Source: Comamonadaceae bacterium (lineage in GTDB: Bacteria > Pseudomonadota > Gammaproteobacteria > Burkholderiales > Burkholderiaceae_C). Taken from it: 46,547 nucleotides of DNA. The translations under genes were made by a program, and so were the position numbers. Below, one piece after another: positions 18,970 to 27,968 of this stretch (position 1 is the first letter of the stretch; the number at the start of each line of letters is the position of its first letter). Under the pieces are notes generated by a model that was not told where the DNA came from, searched no databases, and was given only the letters and a program-made list of their open reading frames with translations. Location: the NCBI GenBank assembly GCA_947450765.1, contig CANFXC010000015.1, positions 1 to 46,547 of the forward strand, given 5' to 3'.

Positions 18970-19470
18970 ATGATTTCCAAAAAAACCGTCAAGGCCATCG
19001 AGATCGCCACCGTCGTCGCCCGCTACAGTCCCGGCCAACCCGTTCCTGCACACGAAATTTCTGCACTGCTTGGCTTGTCGATTTCCTACATTGAAGTGAC
19101 TTTGAGTGAGCTCAAGAACCACGCCATCGTGCGCGCCTACAAAGGGCCTGGCGGCGGTTACCAGTTGGATGAAAAAAATCGACCCATTTCTTTATGGGAC
19201 ATCGTCAAAATTTTTGAAATGCCGGATACGCCTTCTCACAAATCAACGCAAGATGCACCTCCCTTGGCCGAGATTGAAAGGGAGATGCGCTCGCAAATTC
19301 AAGTCTTTTTTGAGTCACGCAGCCTCACCGATCTGGCCCGCCAAGCCAATTTGCCAGTGCGCCAAAAAACAGAAGTTCGGAGTATTTTCAAACTCAAACC
19401 ATTGCCTCCGCGCATCGCCATCCGGGTTGTGAATTCGGTATTCGATTGGAAGATGTCGGCATTGGCCTGA
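18970..19470 (+). CDS. Rrf2-family transcriptional regulator without Fe-S cysteines
   Basis: The 166-residue protein has the Rrf2 winged helix (about 1-85: MISKKTVKAIEIATVVARY, PAHEISALLGLSISYIEVTL, YKGPGGGYQLD) and a helical C-terminal half. It contains no cysteine at all, so it cannot carry the IscR/NsrR type of iron-sulfur cluster. I prefer the ATG at 18970; a TTG at 18928 would add 14 residues with no family match. It is divergent from the MerR-type gene and is followed 10 bases later by the next small gene, which suggests a three-gene operon with the DCC protein. Confidence 0.85.
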   Translation: MISKKTVKAIEIATVVARYSPGQPVPAHEISALLGLSISYIEVTLSELKNHAIVRAYKGPGGGYQLDEKNRPISLWDIVKIFEMPDTPSHKSTQDAPPLAEIEREMRSQIQVFFESRSLTDLARQANLPVRQKTEVRSIFKLKPLPPRIAIRVVNSVFDWKMSALA

Positions 19471-19480
19471 GGCAAGACAC

Positions 19481-19780
19481 ATGAAGGTCAGTTATGTCTT
19501 GCGGAATCACGCCGGTAAATCAAGGAAAATTCCGCCCGGTGAATCTTGGCAGTGGCACCACTTTGTCGAGGACGAAGAGCAAGCCAATGCGGTGTTGGCT
19601 GACTTGAAAAAGAAAATCAGGGAGAACCGGCTGCAGCTTGTCAACCTGTTTGTCGACAAGCTGAGCATCCGTGATTTTCAAACACTGAAAGTTCGCTTCA
19701 CCTACAAAGGAGAAGTCCAGTATGACGACCAGCTGCGCCCCAAACGCATCATCAACCAGCATGAAGACGCGCCAGAATAA
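19481..19780 (+). CDS. Conserved-looking hypothetical protein, 99 residues
   Basis: I do not recognise this protein. It is soluble, charged and rich in Lys and Glu, with a WHHF stretch near residue 25, a helical middle (about 32-60) and beta-type segments after it (LKVRFTYKGEVQYDD). A GAGG ribosome site overlaps the Rrf2 stop region 10 bases upstream. Its TAA stop shares one base with the ATG of the next gene (TAATG), so translation is likely coupled to the DCC protein. The context points to a small operon whose function is unknown. Confidence 0.75.
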   Translation: MKVSYVLRNHAGKSRKIPPGESWQWHHFVEDEEQANAVLADLKKKIRENRLQLVNLFVDKLSIRDFQTLKVRFTYKGEVQYDDQLRPKRIINQHEDAPE

Positions 19781-20292
19781 TGACTGACGCTTCACTATCG
19801 GAGATGGCTGAAACGTTGCGTTGCGGCTCACTCACCGTGATGTTCGACGGTTCTTGCCCACTTTGCCGGCGTGAGGTGGGCTTGTACCAGGGACTTGAAC
19901 CGCTGCAACCGCTGAGGTGGCTTGATATCAGCGCAGAAACCATCACTTTTGCAGACCCAACGGAGAAATCGCGTTTCATGTCCCGATTTCACGTGCAACA
20001 AGCCGACGGAAAGTTGCTCAGTGGTGCGCAAGCCTTCATCGCACTCTGGCTGCAATTGCCAGGCTGGTGCTGGTTGGGCCGCGCGGCTTCACTGCCAGGT
20101 GCTACTCCGCTTTTAGAGTGGGTCTACGTCAGTTTCTTGCGCATCAGACCCGCATTACAGCGTGTTGTGATGGCTTGTGAGGGATCTAGTCCGCCGCCCC
20201 CGGTCGCAGCTTTTTGTGAATCTGCCGAATCGTCGTCCAAGAGGCCCACAGCACCAGCGGAATCATCGCTCCGGCCGCCATCTCGGGATTGA
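19780..20292 (+). CDS. DCC-family (DUF393) thiol-disulfide oxidoreductase-like protein
   Basis: The 170-residue protein carries the family signature D23-G-S-C26-P-L-C29 (VMFDGSCPLCRREV), a CxxC pair in a thioredoxin-like fold, and the usual RWLDIS and GAQAFIALW segments. Enzymatic activity is presumed from the CxxC and not proven for the family. Residues from about 136 onward are encoded by DNA that also codes, on the other strand, for the end of the DUF3422 gene, an overlap of 107 bases. That tail is Ser/Pro/Ala-rich and unlike the family, so the original stop was probably lost. Confidence 0.85.
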   Translation: MTDASLSEMAETLRCGSLTVMFDGSCPLCRREVGLYQGLEPLQPLRWLDISAETITFADPTEKSRFMSRFHVQQADGKLLSGAQAFIALWLQLPGWCWLGRAASLPGATPLLEWVYVSFLRIRPALQRVVMACEGSSPPPPVAAFCESAESSSKRPTAPAESSLRPPSRD

Positions 20293-21538
20293 TGGGTAGT
20301 CCCATCGCTTTCAGTGCTTTGCCACCGTACAGCAGCAGACTGACAACGTAATATGAAATCGCAGCAATCGACAAGCCTTCAACGGTGGCTTGCAGGCGCA
20401 ACTGCAACTCTTGACCTCGCGTGAGCTTCTCCAGCAACTGCTGGTTTTGCACCTCCGTGGCAATGTCGACGCGGGTCCGCAGCAATGCACTGGTGCGAGC
20501 CACCCGCTCTGACAGCGAGGCCAGTCGCTGCGCCGTAGCCGCCACCGTGGCAATCGCCGGCGACAAGCGGCGCTGCATGAAATCACCCATGGTTTGCGTG
20601 CCAGGAATGGCTTTTTCACGCAACTCGGTGATGCGCTGCGCCACCAGCCCGTCATAGGCTCGGGTGGCCGCGAAACGGTAAACGTGCTCAGCCGTAGCGC
20701 GTTCAACCCGTGCCGCCAAGGAGACCAGTGTGTCCAGCAACTCCTGGTCAGCTGCAGCCTTATTTTCAAGGCTCGCCATGATGTCAGCCAAGGCATTTTC
20801 AGACTGCGTCAGCATCGGCCCCAGAAGCTTGGCCACTGGTAAACCGCGCAGTGCCATCAGGCGGTACGTTTCGAGTTCAAGCAAGCGCTGCGAGACACGA
20901 CCAGCGCGCGTGGCACTGATATCAGCGGGAGCCACCACCAACATGCGTTCGAAGCCATCGGGCCGCAGTAAAAAGTCGCTGACCGCCCACGAATGACCGG
21001 TCTGACCCAACACAGACGCCATCACCGGCGTGTCCCCCAACCACGTTTTAGCCTTGGCCAGTGTGTCATCCTGCGCCTCTAAATCGCCATCAACCATCGC
21101 CAGCATGATCGCGGCAATCGTCCGGCCAGGGATTTCACGCAGCCATTCGGGCGTCACCGCCAAGGCCGGCAGCAAGTCTGGATTGGCGGCACCCAGCACA
21201 GCGTTGTTGGGCAAGGCTTGCACGATGGAGTAACGCGTGAACTCGGTGTGCCGCTCCCATTTGACGGTGTAGCCGTCAAGCCGTAGGCGCAAAAAATTCC
21301 CCGCCAACTGCTCAGTCGTCAGCGCCGCTTGACCCGGCAAGCGGCGCAGATGCTCGCACTCCTGCTCGCGGCTGATACCGTCGTTGAGAACCGCCACATA
21401 GACCACTAGGGCGGGCAGCCGAATGCGTGCTGTTGGCCGCGCATGGACTTCGTTATGCAACACCCTGCGATGCGGATCATCTGGCGGCAACAGCGACGCC
21501 GTCGAGCTGACGGCAGAAGGGATCAAGGTTGATGTCAT
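20186..21538 (-). CDS. DUF3422 family membrane-anchored protein
   Basis: This 450-residue protein belongs to the DUF3422 family, which has no known function. The N-terminal signature HRRVLHNEVHARP (about 23-35) is clear. The centre is rich in helix (LRTRVDIATEVQNQQLLEKLTRGQ), suggesting a coiled-coil stretch, and two membrane segments stand at the C-terminus (about 385-405 and 415-435) with a short basic tail. It resembles CorA-type architecture with soluble domain and two terminal helices, but I see no GMN motif. It runs divergently from pldA and its 3' end overlaps the DCC gene on the other strand. Confidence 0.82.
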   Translation of the reverse strand: MTSTLIPSAVSSTASLLPPDDPHRRVLHNEVHARPTARIRLPALVVYVAVLNDGISREQECEHLRRLPGQAALTTEQLAGNFLRLRLDGYTVKWERHTEFTRYSIVQALPNNAVLGAANPDLLPALAVTPEWLREIPGRTIAAIMLAMVDGDLEAQDDTLAKAKTWLGDTPVMASVLGQTGHSWAVSDFLLRPDGFERMLVVAPADISATRAGRVSQRLLELETYRLMALRGLPVAKLLGPMLTQSENALADIMASLENKAAADQELLDTLVSLAARVERATAEHVYRFAATRAYDGLVAQRITELREKAIPGTQTMGDFMQRRLSPAIATVAATAQRLASLSERVARTSALLRTRVDIATEVQNQQLLEKLTRGQELQLRLQATVEGLSIAAISYYVVSLLLYGGKALKAMGLPINPEMAAGAMIPLVLWASWTTIRQIHKKLRPGAAD

Positions 21539-21651
21539 GGGCAGATTGTGAGGGATATTGCCAGCCCTCTACACTCAGCAGCCAAGCCAGCGACAGTCCA
21601 CCTTTGAAGAGAACAGTCTCTTGGGCCGCCAGTACTTTTAGAAACGCCCCG

Positions 21652-22803
21652 ATGCCCTCTCTCAATTCAAACGCCCTTGCGTTCGCCGCCCTTCTCTTCA
21701 GCCTTGGGAATGCATCCGCTCAGGGGCCATTGGCTCCCCTAAGCCCTGAAAGTGGCACTGCTTTGCAAATGTGCGCCGCCGTGACTGGCAATGCAGCCCG
21801 CCTCGACTGCTACGACCAATGGGCTGGCAGACCACCGGCACCCTCGGCCAGCAGCATGCCTGAGCCTATCGGCACACCGACAACAACCGATGCAGCAACC
21901 CGCACCGACAGCACCAGCACCGAGATAGCCCGGACCGATGCTTGTCACGACAACAGCTACAGCACGCTGTCGCGGTTTTGGGAGCTTGAGAACGGCACGG
22001 ATTGCGGCACGTTCCGCATTCGTGGCTATCGGCCACTGTCATTTTCAGTCGTGGGCTCCAACACGGTGAACGAGCAACCCAGTTCGAGCGCGCTCAATCA
22101 CACCGCGGCCACACCCGTTAATTACAGCAACACAGAAACACGGCTGCAGTTGTCCATGCGAACCAAGGTGGCTCAAGGTCTGCTCACGCACGGGGATTCC
22201 GAACGGAAAGACTCACTCTGGTTCGCCTACTCACAGCAGTCGTACTGGCAACTCTTCAGCAGCAATATCTCGCGGCCCTTTCGAACCACCGACCATGAGC
22301 CTGAACTGGTCTACGTCTACCCGACGGACGCGAAGCTGCCGTTTGACTGGCGTTTGAGGTACAGCGGTGTGGGCCTGGTCCATCAATCCAACGGCCAAAG
22401 CCTGCCCTTGTCGCGCAGCTGGAACCGGGTCTACCTGATGGCTGGGGCCGAGTTGGACAATCGCTGGATGGTGCAAGCCCGGGTCTGGAAACGCCTCTCA
22501 GAAAACGCTGGCAGCGATGACAACCCGGGGATTGAAAACACCATCGGGCGCGGTGAATTGAAAACGATGTGGAACATCAACCAGAAACACTCTGTCGGCC
22601 TGACTTGGCTGCATTCATTACGCCAAGACGGCAACGGCTCAGCCCGACTGGAGTGGCTGCGCACCATCGGCTCGCGCGATGATGGCGGCAGAAGCAACCT
22701 GCGTCTGCACACGCAGCTTTTCAGTGGCTACGGCGACAGCCTGATCGACTACAACCGCAAGCGAACCGTCTTCAGTGTCGGGCTGAGCCTGCTGGATTTC
22801 TAA
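21652..22803 (+). CDS. pldA: Outer-membrane phospholipase A
   Basis: OMPLA is a beta-barrel enzyme that hydrolyses phospholipids in the outer leaflet of the outer membrane. The 383-residue protein starts at the ATG at 21652, which begins a signal peptide (MPSLNSNALAFAALLFSLG, cleavage after ASA). The catalytic triad is complete: H244 and S246 in VHQSNGQS and N258 in SRSWNR, with spacing as in E. coli (H142, S144, N156). The protein ends in Phe, as barrels do. About 75 residues after the signal, rich in Ser/Thr/Pro with two Cys, are longer than in E. coli. Codons upstream of 21652 are open but not conserved in character. Confidence 0.92.
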   Translation: MPSLNSNALAFAALLFSLGNASAQGPLAPLSPESGTALQMCAAVTGNAARLDCYDQWAGRPPAPSASSMPEPIGTPTTTDAATRTDSTSTEIARTDACHDNSYSTLSRFWELENGTDCGTFRIRGYRPLSFSVVGSNTVNEQPSSSALNHTAATPVNYSNTETRLQLSMRTKVAQGLLTHGDSERKDSLWFAYSQQSYWQLFSSNISRPFRTTDHEPELVYVYPTDAKLPFDWRLRYSGVGLVHQSNGQSLPLSRSWNRVYLMAGAELDNRWMVQARVWKRLSENAGSDDNPGIENTIGRGELKTMWNINQKHSVGLTWLHSLRQDGNGSARLEWLRTIGSRDDGGRSNLRLHTQLFSGYGDSLIDYNRKRTVFSVGLSLLDF

Positions 22804-22809
22804 ACGCCA

Positions 22810-22837
22810 GATTGAAACGCCCAAGGGCGCTTCAATC
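22810..22837. terminator. Hairpin between convergent pldA and aldehyde dehydrogenase genes
   Basis: GATTGAA/TTCAATC (22810-22816 and 22831-22837) extends inward through CGCC/GGCG with one mismatch and a CAAG loop. It touches the stop codon of the minus-strand gene. There is no T run, so termination is an inference from position and stem strength. Confidence 0.5.
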
Positions 22838-24308
22838 AGCAAGGTCGGCCGTTGCGCGCCAACAGCCAGGCCGGTGCGTCTTGCAAGGCCACGGGGCGCA
22901 AGAAGCGCTCCATCGCCGCGTCACCGACTGAAGTGGTCATCGGCTGGGTAGACGAAGGCCACGGACCGCCGTGCTGCTGTGCGGCGGTGACCGCCACACC
23001 GGTCGGCACGCCCGCAAACAGAACCCGGCCGGCAATCGCCATCGCCGCACGCACCAAGGCTTGGTTGTCAGCCGTCGGCGCGTCAACGCCCCAGAGCGTC
23101 ACGGTCAAGCTGCCGCCCACGGCGTGCAAAACCTCAAGAGCCTCGGCCACAGAGGCAGCGCGCACGATCAGGCTGGCCGGGCCAAACAACTCTTCCCGCA
23201 ATTCAGCCTTGGCGATGAAGTTAGCCGCATCCACTTCAGCCAAGAAAGGCCGGGGTGCTTCTGGCTTGCCGGCTTCGTGCAGCAAGGGCTTGGCACCCGC
23301 CGCCAGCATGTGCGCCACGCCAGCGTCAAAGGCTTGGCGCATGCCTGGCGTCAACATGGCATGCGGATTTTGGGCAGCCAATGCAGTGACCAATTGGCTC
23401 ACAAACGCATCGGAGGCGGCGTCCTTGATCAAGACGATCACGCCTGGGCTGGTGCAAAACTGACCACAACCCAGACTGATCGAGCCGGCCAGCAGGGTCG
23501 CGAGTTCCGCGCTCTTTTCCGCCAGCAAGGCCGGCATCGCCACCACCGGGTTGATGGAGCCGAGTTCGCCATAAAACGGAATCGGCCGGGGTCGCGCATT
23601 GGCCACCGCCTGCAGCGCCGCACCGCCGCGTGTCGAGCCGGTGAAAGCGCCCGCGGCCATGGCCGGGTGCTGCACCAGACGCACACCCACATCGGTGCCG
23701 CCGCCTTGAATAAAACCAATCAGACCGGCTGGCAACTGCTGTTCGCTCAGCACCTTTTGCACCAAACCGAAGACGCGGTTCGACAACAGCAAGTGACCTG
23801 AATGCGCCTTGATCACAACCGGGCAGCCGGCCGCCAAGGCTGAAGCGGTGTCGCCACCCAAGACAGAAAATGCGAACGGAAAATTACTCGCAGAAAACAT
23901 CGCCACAGGTCCCAGCGGCACGCGCTGGCGCACCATCGCCGGATGCCCAGCAGGGGGTGGGCCAGCCACCGCCGGGTCGTCCAGACGGTCAAAGGCCAAG
24001 CCCTTTTCCGCGATGTCGGCAAAGCGCCGCAACTGGAACGCAGTGCGATCCAACTCACCGTTCAGCCGCACCGGGCCGAGCCCGGTTTCTTCGTCAGCCA
24101 AACTCACCAAGCCTTCACGGTCGGCTTCCAGTGCGCTGGCCAGCCCGCGCAGCAAGTTGCCGCGCGTCTCGCCTGTGCTGGCAGCCCAAGCCTCAAAGGC
24201 TTGAGCGGCAGCACTGGCGGCAGCGTCAACTTGTGCGGAACTGGAGGCCAGCAAAGGCGCACCTAGGGCTTCGCCCGTGCGGGCTTGGATAGATTGGAGA
24301 GTTTTCAT
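22836..24308 (-). CDS. 2-oxoglutarate semialdehyde (2,5-dioxovalerate) dehydrogenase
   Basis: The enzyme oxidises 2-oxoglutarate semialdehyde to 2-oxoglutarate, the last step of aldarate breakdown, using NAD(P)+. The 490-residue protein has the aldehyde dehydrogenase residues N142 (SASNFPFAFS), E248 (FYGELGSINPV) and catalytic C285 (GQFCTSPG). The sequence is of the type found beside kdgD, with PFYGELGSINP where other aldehyde dehydrogenases have a LELGGKSP-like motif. It is the last gene of the minus-strand series kdgD-gudD-lactonase-receptor-dehydrogenase, which fixes its role well. It is slightly shorter than the usual 525 residues. Confidence 0.92.
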   Translation of the reverse strand: MKTLQSIQARTGEALGAPLLASSSAQVDAAASAAAQAFEAWAASTGETRGNLLRGLASALEADREGLVSLADEETGLGPVRLNGELDRTAFQLRRFADIAEKGLAFDRLDDPAVAGPPPAGHPAMVRQRVPLGPVAMFSASNFPFAFSVLGGDTASALAAGCPVVIKAHSGHLLLSNRVFGLVQKVLSEQQLPAGLIGFIQGGGTDVGVRLVQHPAMAAGAFTGSTRGGAALQAVANARPRPIPFYGELGSINPVVAMPALLAEKSAELATLLAGSISLGCGQFCTSPGVIVLIKDAASDAFVSQLVTALAAQNPHAMLTPGMRQAFDAGVAHMLAAGAKPLLHEAGKPEAPRPFLAEVDAANFIAKAELREELFGPASLIVRAASVAEALEVLHAVGGSLTVTLWGVDAPTADNQALVRAAMAIAGRVLFAGVPTGVAVTAAQQHGGPWPSSTQPMTTSVGDAAMERFLRPVALQDAPAWLLARNGRPC

Positions 24309-24365
24309 ACGGCGTGCGTGTCCAGTGAGGGTGAATGCAATAACAAAGTGTGAAGGTTAATCGAC

Positions 24366-25349
24366 TTACTCGGGCTTGATGCCAGCGGTTTTGATCACGC
24401 GGGTCCAAGTGTCAATTTCCTTCTTCACAAAGGCGGTGTAAGGCTTAGAGCCCTGCTCCGGAATGATGAAACCGACGGCGCTCATGCGCTGCTTGATGGC
24501 GTCGGACCTCATGGCCTGTGCGACAGCGGCTTCGAGCTTGTCAACAATCGGTTGCGGCGTACCTTTGAGGGCCGAAATACCCGACCATGACAGTGCTTCA
24601 AAACCTTTGTAGCCGGACTCGGCAATCGTCGGCACATCAGGATACAACGGATTGCGCTGCGCGCTCGACACAGCAATGGCGCGCAACTTGCCAGCCCTGA
24701 CGTGCGGCAAGGCCGCGTCTTGGTTGATGAACATCATCGGGATCGTTCCGCCCAACAGATCGGTCAGCATCGGGCCACCACCACGGTACGAAATACCCGT
24801 CATGTAAATGCCGGTGGTTTGCTTGAACAACTCCATCGCCATGTGGCCAGACGCCGCGTGGGTGAAGCCGTAGTCCAGCTTGCCCGGGTGGGCTTTGGCG
24901 TAGTCGACGATGTCTTTGACCGACTTGAACGGCGTAGCGGTGTTCACCACCAGCACATTGGGGCCGGAGTTGACTTGCGAGATGTGGATGAAATCCGTCA
25001 TCGAGTTGTACTTGAGATTGGGGTCGAGACCGTGCGCCACAGCGCTTTGACCGACACCGGTCTGAATCAAGGTGTAGCCATCGGGCGTCATCTTGCTCGC
25101 CCGATCTGTCCCAACAATGCCGCCCGCACCAGCCATGTTTTCGACGATGAAGGGCTGTTTGAGAATCTTGCCGAGTTCATCCGCCAGCATGCGGCCCATC
25201 ACATCACTGGTGCCGCCCGGCGGAAAAGGCACAATGATTTTGACCGGCTTATTGGGATAGTCCGACTGGGCCAAAACGGCGCTACTGGTTGCAAAAAGAC
25301 CGATGACAGTAGTGGCCAGAACGACCAGGGTATAGCGTCTTGTCGACAT
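24366..25349 (-). CDS. Bug/TctC-family tripartite tricarboxylate receptor protein
   Basis: This is a periplasmic solute-binding protein of the Bug family, very numerous in Burkholderiales. The 327 residues start with a signal peptide (cleavage near VLAQ-SDYP), followed by the family hallmark YPNKPVKIIVPFPPGGTSDV and the second ligand loop NMAGAGGIVGTDRASK. Genes for the TctA and TctB membrane parts are not in the window, so it either uses subunits encoded elsewhere or has a sensing role, as proposed for some Bug proteins. Its place between the lactonase and dehydrogenase genes suggests an aldarate ligand; this is inference. Confidence 0.92.
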   Translation of the reverse strand: MSTRRYTLVVLATTVIGLFATSSAVLAQSDYPNKPVKIIVPFPPGGTSDVMGRMLADELGKILKQPFIVENMAGAGGIVGTDRASKMTPDGYTLIQTGVGQSAVAHGLDPNLKYNSMTDFIHISQVNSGPNVLVVNTATPFKSVKDIVDYAKAHPGKLDYGFTHAASGHMAMELFKQTTGIYMTGISYRGGGPMLTDLLGGTIPMMFINQDAALPHVRAGKLRAIAVSSAQRNPLYPDVPTIAESGYKGFEALSWSGISALKGTPQPIVDKLEAAVAQAMRSDAIKQRMSAVGFIIPEQGSKPYTAFVKKEIDTWTRVIKTAGIKPE

Positions 25350-25380
25350 GAAATCTCCGGATGAAAAACTTGCTTGAAAA

Positions 25381-26496
25381 TTAAACTGCGCCGTGCGCTT
25401 CTACATACAACGCATAAAGTGAATGGCTGCTGGCCATGTACAAGCGGTTGCGCTTGGGGCCACCAAATTCAAGATTGGCGCAGCGCTCTGGCAGGCGAAT
25501 AAAACCGATCGGTTTGCCGGCTGAATTGAAAATTTTGACGCCGTCCATGTCTTCCGTCTTGGCGTTCTGCAAATGGGCTTGCATGCCACCACCCACATCG
25601 GTGGTTTCTGCCTGAAACGAACCGTTGTAGCCCCAGCCACACCAGAGGTTGCCGTCGCGGTCAACGCGAAAACCATCGAGCGAAGCGGGTCCGTTGGCAT
25701 CAATCAACTTGGTCTTGTTTGAGCAAGTACCATCAGCGGCGACGTCGTAGCTCCAAATGCTGCGATTCGGCGTGCCTTTCCACTCAACCACATAGAGCTT
25801 TTTCTCGTCAGGCGAAAAAGCCAAACCATTCGGGTTGACGAGTTCAGTGATAACGGCGGTGAGCTTGCCGTCTTTCGCGATACGGTAAACATTGGTGGTG
25901 GCTTGCTCGGGCTTGGCGCGGGTCCCTTCCCACTCACCACCGATGCCAAACAAGGGATCCGTGAACCAGATACTGTCGTCAGACTTGACGACGATGTCAT
26001 TGGGTGAATTGAGTTTTTTACCTTCATAGCTGTCGGCCAGAACGGTCATCTTGCCGTTTTTCTCAGTGCGTACAACGCGGCGTGTCACCGAGTGTTCGCA
26101 GGAAATCAAGCGGCCCTGGCGGTCGCGCGTGTTGCCGTTGGTGTAGTTGACGTTCTCTTTGTGCACCGTGAACTTCTGGGTGGCTTCGTCGAACTTCATC
26201 AGGCGATTGTTGGGAATGTCACTCAACAGCAAATAACCAGGCTTACCGGCTTTTTCGTTGGAAAAATACACCGGGCCTTCAGCCCAACGCATACCGGTAC
26301 CAACTTGCTCTACGGTGCTGCTGTAAAGGCGGTACTTGGCAAAGCTCGGGTCCAGAATCAGCACCGATGGGTCGGGGTAACGCTGATTGGGTTTGAAGTC
26401 GAATGATTGGGCCAGTGCAGAACCACTCAGTGCGGCCAAGCCGGTACTGGCAGCGGCAACAAGAAAGTCGCGGCGGGGGTTGATGTTGTTTGTCAT
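25381..26496 (-). CDS. SMP-30/gluconolactonase family protein with Tat signal
   Basis: This predicted lactonase has a six-bladed propeller of the SMP-30/LRE family and probably opens sugar-acid lactones with a divalent metal. The 371 residues begin with a twin-arginine signal (NPRRDFLVAAASTGLAAL, cleavage after ALA-QS), so it should be exported folded to the periplasm. Blade motifs include RWAEGPVYF, DRQGRLISCEH, SPNDIVVKSDDSIWFTDPLFG and PNGLAFSPDEKKLYVVEW, which contain the likely metal ligands. In this operon it may hydrolyse glucaro- or galactarolactones before uptake; that is inference. Conserved bases upstream of the gene (26570-26581) may mark an internal promoter. Confidence 0.9.
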   Translation of the reverse strand: MTNNINPRRDFLVAAASTGLAALSGSALAQSFDFKPNQRYPDPSVLILDPSFAKYRLYSSTVEQVGTGMRWAEGPVYFSNEKAGKPGYLLLSDIPNNRLMKFDEATQKFTVHKENVNYTNGNTRDRQGRLISCEHSVTRRVVRTEKNGKMTVLADSYEGKKLNSPNDIVVKSDDSIWFTDPLFGIGGEWEGTRAKPEQATTNVYRIAKDGKLTAVITELVNPNGLAFSPDEKKLYVVEWKGTPNRSIWSYDVAADGTCSNKTKLIDANGPASLDGFRVDRDGNLWCGWGYNGSFQAETTDVGGGMQAHLQNAKTEDMDGVKIFNSAGKPIGFIRLPERCANLEFGGPKRNRLYMASSHSLYALYVEAHGAV

Positions 26497-26553
26497 GTCT
26501 TTGTCTCCGATGTCGTTAGTGATTTAAAAATCGGCAGCCGGCCGCACGGTTCG

Positions 26554-26581
26554 CCGGGCCATCCCGGACAAATTATCTGAC
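26554..26581 (-). promoter_or_regulatory. Possible internal promoter or leader hairpin before the lactonase gene
   Basis: Read on the minus strand, GTCAGATAATTT (26581-26570) is identical to a 12-mer in the garD promoter (29849-29860), including its GATAAT -10-like hexamer. A CCGGG/CCCGG hairpin (26554-26558, 26563-26567) follows it. The 100-base gap here is the largest within this gene series. A secondary start for lactonase-receptor-dehydrogenase is possible. Confidence 0.4.
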
Positions 26582-26596
26582 TGCAGTTGCTGTCGT

Positions 26597-27931
26597 TCAG
26601 CGATCCAAGGCCGGACGTTTTGGATTGAAGGTCCAGCCGGGAATCAGGCTTTGCATGGCCATAGCGTCGTCGCGAGCACCTAAGCCATGCTGCTTGTACA
26701 AGAGGTGGGCTTTTTCAACCTCGACCATGTCGAGCTCAACACCCAGCCCCGGTTTCTTCGGCACCTGCACGTGGCCACCGATGATTTGCAAGGGGTCTTT
26801 GGTCAGGCGCTGACCGTCTTGCCAGATCCAGTGCGTGTCAATGGCCGTCACCCGACCCGGCGCAGCCGCACCCACATGCGTGAACATGGCCAGCGACACA
26901 TCAAAGTGATTGTTCGAATGCGAGCCCCAAGTCAGGCCCCAGTCACGGCAGGTTTGCGCCACACGGACTGAGCCGGCCATGGTCCAAAAATGCGGGTCGG
27001 CCAGCGGAATGTCAACCGACTGCAACGACAGCGCATGGCTCAGTTGCCGCCAGTCGGTGGCGATCATGTTGGTCGCGGTGGGCAGGCCGGTGGCACGCCT
27101 GAATTCGGCCATGACCTCGCGACCTGAAAAGCCGTCTTCAGCACCACACGGATCTTCCGCATAAGCCACCACGCCGCGCAGGTCGCGCATGAGCGTAATT
27201 GCGTCTTTCAGCAACCAGCCACCGTTCGGGTCCAGCGTGACACGGGCGTGGGGAAAGCGCTCGTGCAAAGCGCACACAGCTTCAATTTCTTCGGCACCAC
27301 GCAACACGCCGCCTTTGAGTTTGAAGTCGTTGAAACCGTAGCGTTCGCGGGCGGCTTCTGCCAGCCGAACCACGGCCTTAGCGTCCATGGCTTTCTCGTG
27401 GCGTAAGCGGAACCAGTCGTTGTCCGCACCGGGCTCGCTCACGTAATCCAGATCTGTCTGAGTGCGGTCACCGACATAGAACAAATAGCCGAGCATTTCC
27501 ACCGCGTCACGCTGCTGGCCTTCGCCCAACAAGGCCGCCACGGGCACCCCAAGGTGTTGGCCCAGCAAATCAAGCAAAGCCGATTCGATCGCGGTGACCG
27601 CGTGAATCGTGGTGCGCAAATCAAAGGTTTGCTGGCCACGTCCACCGCTGTCACGGTCGGCGAACTGCTGCTGCACCTGCTGCAAGATGCGCTGGTGCGC
27701 GCCGATGGGCTGGCCGACAACGAGCTGACCAGCGTCCTCCAGTGTCTGCGTGATTTTCTGACCGCCGGGCACTTCGCCCACGCCAGTGCGACCATCGCTG
27801 TCTGTCAAGATCAACAGGTTACGGGTGAAAAATGGGCCATGGGCTCCGCTCAGATTCAGCAACATGCTGTCGCGGCCGGCAACAGGAATCACGCGCAAAG
27901 CGGTGATGACAGGCGTGGGGTGTTTGGACAT
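26597..27931 (-). CDS. gudD: Glucarate dehydratase
   Basis: GudD removes water from D-glucarate (and often L-idarate) to give 5-dehydro-4-deoxy-D-glucarate. The 444-residue protein belongs to the enolase superfamily. It shows a capping domain (about 1-145) and a barrel with catalytic K206 (FKLKGG), metal ligands near D234 (LDPNGG), E259 and N288, and the acid/base pair D312 and H338 ([10 protein letters not shown]). It lies 37 bases after kdgD on the same strand. With garD nearby, both common aldarates feed the same intermediate. Confidence 0.95.
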   Translation of the reverse strand: MSKHPTPVITALRVIPVAGRDSMLLNLSGAHGPFFTRNLLILTDSDGRTGVGEVPGGQKITQTLEDAGQLVVGQPIGAHQRILQQVQQQFADRDSGGRGQQTFDLRTTIHAVTAIESALLDLLGQHLGVPVAALLGEGQQRDAVEMLGYLFYVGDRTQTDLDYVSEPGADNDWFRLRHEKAMDAKAVVRLAEAARERYGFNDFKLKGGVLRGAEEIEAVCALHERFPHARVTLDPNGGWLLKDAITLMRDLRGVVAYAEDPCGAEDGFSGREVMAEFRRATGLPTATNMIATDWRQLSHALSLQSVDIPLADPHFWTMAGSVRVAQTCRDWGLTWGSHSNNHFDVSLAMFTHVGAAAPGRVTAIDTHWIWQDGQRLTKDPLQIIGGHVQVPKKPGLGVELDMVEVEKAHLLYKQHGLGARDDAMAMQSLIPGWTFNPKRPALDR

Positions 27932-27968
27932 CAGTCGGGCTCAGGTCGGTAGATGGATAACGCCGCGA

